Part shown: piece after piece, positions 5,401 through 5,541 of the stretch
Layout of the letters: every line of letters starts with the position of its first letter
Numbering within the stretch: position 1 is the first letter of the stretch
NCBI GenBank assembly: GCA_027294815.1
Contig: JAPULP010000315.1
Span: 1 to 5,541 of the forward strand
Length of the DNA: 5,541 nucleotides
Direction of reading: 5' to 3'
From: Gemmatimonadota bacterium
Lineage (GTDB): Bacteria > Gemmatimonadota > Gemmatimonadetes > Gemmatimonadales > GWC2-71-9
The notes under the pieces: model-generated
What the model was told of the DNA's origin: nothing
Databases searched by the model: none
What the model saw: the letters and a program-made list of their open reading frames with translations, nothing else
Position numbers and translations under genes: made by a program

Positions 5401-5541
5401 CTACGCGTGACCTAACTCGGACGTGGCCGCATCGATGTCGAACGCCAGGCAACGCGGCGTGGGCAGGCCGTCCGTCTCGAGTGTCCACGTTGCTCCCGCA
5501 TCTTGAGAGCAGTACACGTAGCCGTCCGCTGTGGCGAACGA
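5401..5541 (-). CDS. C-terminal end of an Asp-box/BNR-repeat protein (partial, N-terminus outside window)
   Basis: An open frame enters from the right window edge and ends at a TAG (plus-strand CTA at 5401-5403), giving 46 residues. It reads SFATADGYVYCSQDAGATW and then TLETDGLPTPRCLAFDID, ending in SELGHA. SQDAGATW matches the Asp-box S-x-D-x-G-x-T-W found in beta-propeller proteins such as sialidases, VPS10-like and photosystem II assembly factor-like (YCF48) proteins. The preceding DGYVY and following GLP also fit a terminal propeller blade. Such proteins are often exported, and many are not sialidases, so the enzymatic role cannot be judged from this fragment. Its stop lies next to the dipeptidase remnant on the other strand, so the ancestral pair may have been convergent. 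Confidence 0.75.
   Translation of the reverse strand, partial: SFATADGYVYCSQDAGATWTLETDGLPTPRCLAFDIDAATSELGHA

Overview
The window is bacterial DNA of moderately high GC content with tightly packed genes. By eye, the dipeptidase gene is lower in GC (about the low-to-mid 50s percent) than the genes around it (about 60 percent or more). A PadR-type regulator, a secreted M19 dipeptidase, a Tat-exported aminotransferase, a HEAT-repeat protein and an Asp-box (BNR) protein together suit a Gram-negative environmental lineage such as Acidobacteriota, Gemmatimonadota or a deltaproteobacterial-type group. The sequence does not fix the phylum.

Layout from left to right. (1) Positions 1-261, minus strand: the N-terminal 87 residues of a PadR-family winged-helix regulator, cut by the window edge. 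(2) Positions 262-483: a divergent intergenic region holding the regulator's AT-rich start region with an imperfect dyad and a weak promoter for the next gene. (3) Positions 484-1785, plus strand: a complete, exported, probably lipid-anchored M19 (renal-dipeptidase type) metallopeptidase with all expected metal ligands. (4) Positions 1782-3965, minus strand: a 727-residue protein with an N-terminal Pro-Ala tract, an uncharacterised helical N-terminal region and C-terminal HEAT-like repeats. Its stop codon interlocks with the dipeptidase stop. (5) Positions 4061-5245, minus strand: a fold-type I PLP aminotransferase of the histidinol-phosphate aminotransferase family, unusual in carrying a twin-arginine signal. 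(6) Positions 5246-5400: its promoter and leader region with a perfect 15-bp palindrome, and behind that a frameshifted fragment of the 3' end of a second M19 dipeptidase gene. (7) Positions 5401-5541, minus strand: the last 46 residues of an Asp-box/BNR-repeat protein, cut by the window edge.

The dipeptidase and the aminotransferase both act outside the cytoplasm if their signals work. A plausible but unproven shared theme is extracytoplasmic peptide and amino-acid processing. The most unusual observation is the second copy of the dipeptidase 3' end (41 of 47 alignment columns identical, mostly synonymous changes, one frameshifting gap). It forms a direct repeat with the intact gene and brackets the two minus-strand genes, pointing to a past duplication and deletion or a replacement at this locus. 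No RNA gene, CRISPR array, insertion sequence or integrase was seen.
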